The notes below the pieces were generated by a model. It did not search any database. It saw nothing but the letters and a program-made list of their open reading frames with translations, and had not been told where the DNA came from. The position numbers and the translations under genes are program-made. From Pelagihabitans pacificus (GTDB lineage Bacteria > Bacteroidota > Bacteroidia > Flavobacteriales > Flavobacteriaceae), in the NCBI RefSeq assembly GCF_009371985.2, contig NZ_VIKU02000006.1, forward strand, positions 62,001 through 126,000: a stretch of DNA of 64,000 bases. The letters run 5' to 3'. Each line of letters begins with the position of its first letter. Positions within the stretch are counted from its first letter, which is position 1. Positions 63,753 through 64,000 of the stretch are shown one piece after another.

Positions 63753-64000
63753 ATGAATTTTGAGGATATAAACGCCGTAAAAAAACTACTCTCAGAGTCA
63801 CGGAACATTGTGATAGTCCCTCATAAAAATCCCGATGGCGACGCCATCGGTTCTACTTTGGGACTTTGGTTCTACCTAAAATCAAAAGGGCACAACGCCT
63901 CGGTAATCGTGCCCAACGACTTCCCCAAATTCTTAAAATGGATGCCGGGCAATGATCACATACTTATCTTCGAGAAACACAACACACAGTCAAAGGACAG
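63753..64000 (+). CDS. DHH-family phosphoesterase, NrnA-like, 3' partial
   Basis: The first 82 codons of a DHH phosphoesterase are present and the gene runs off the window end. The start is MNFEDINAVKKLLSESRN, and the first metal motif is VPHKNPDGDAIGS (residues about 23-35), the DxD-containing opening of nanoRNase/pAp phosphatase proteins (NrnA type). LGLWFYLKSKGHNASVIVPND follows. These enzymes degrade short oligoribonucleotides or pAp or c-di-AMP products. The DHH and DHHA1 parts lie beyond the window, so the exact subtype stays open. Confidence 0.88.
   Translation, partial: MNFEDINAVKKLLSESRNIVIVPHKNPDGDAIGSTLGLWFYLKSKGHNASVIVPNDFPKFLKWMPGNDHILIFEKHNTQSKD

Overview
The window is chromosomal DNA of a marine-type member of the Flavobacteriaceae (Bacteroidota). 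The evidence is a T9SS type B sorting domain on a giant adhesin, the TAnnTTTG-type promoter elements of this phylum, the gene order parA-parB-DUF5683-dapB-lepB-WbqC-DUF6122, the fused NagB/PIG-L protein, and many lipoproteins with FG-GAP repeats. No rRNA, tRNA, CRISPR array, insertion sequence or phage gene was seen. No gene-free stretch exceeds 300 bases. The longest gaps are 45239-45521, 46476-46708 and 61800-62020; they hold promoter-like elements, weak hairpins and (last gap) the ndk terminator.

Region 1 (1-15986) is an accessory carbohydrate locus. At the left edge is a 1183-residue FG-GAP/ASPIC lipoprotein, cut off at its start. On the minus strand follow a GH9 glycanase plus sulfatase pair (6877-3622), then a five-gene block reading 15986 down to 8595: SGNH esterase, 1064-residue FG-GAP fusion protein, FG-GAP lipoprotein, GH144-type beta-glucanase and an alpha/beta-hydrolase esterase. 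A plus-strand SLC13 anion symporter lies between the two blocks. No SusC/SusD pair is inside the window, so this may be the flank of a larger polysaccharide utilisation locus.

Region 2 (16141-26381) holds a 2974-residue secreted SprB-type adhesin with its own terminator, and a glucose/sorbosone-type sugar dehydrogenase.

Region 3 (26543-35976) is a peptidoglycan amino-sugar recycling island. A DeoR-type regulator and murQ read leftwards. A nagB/PIG-L fusion, a GHL10 glycosidase, an AmpG-like permease, a NagZ-like GH3 enzyme and anmK read rightwards. Together they import anhydromuropeptides, cut off GlcNAc, phosphorylate anhydro-MurNAc, remove lactate and feed fructose-6-phosphate. nagA and ampD are not in the window. 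Three octamer repeats in the divergent promoter region are a candidate operator.

Region 4 (36104-45238) is small-acid metabolism: a DUF4212/SSS acetate-type symporter, acetyl-CoA synthetase, a Bcr/CflA exporter and a three-subunit biotin-dependent acyl-CoA carboxylase.

Region 5 (45522-64000) is core housekeeping: udk, a DivIC/FtsB-like protein, parAB, dapB, lepB, an endonuclease-family protein, two rhomboid proteases, mutL, ribH, a TPR protein, recF, DUF721, a Crp/Fnr regulator followed by an FNR-like box and an SRPBCC gene, ndk, a PhoD-like phosphatase, and the start of an nrnA-like DHH gene that runs off the right edge.
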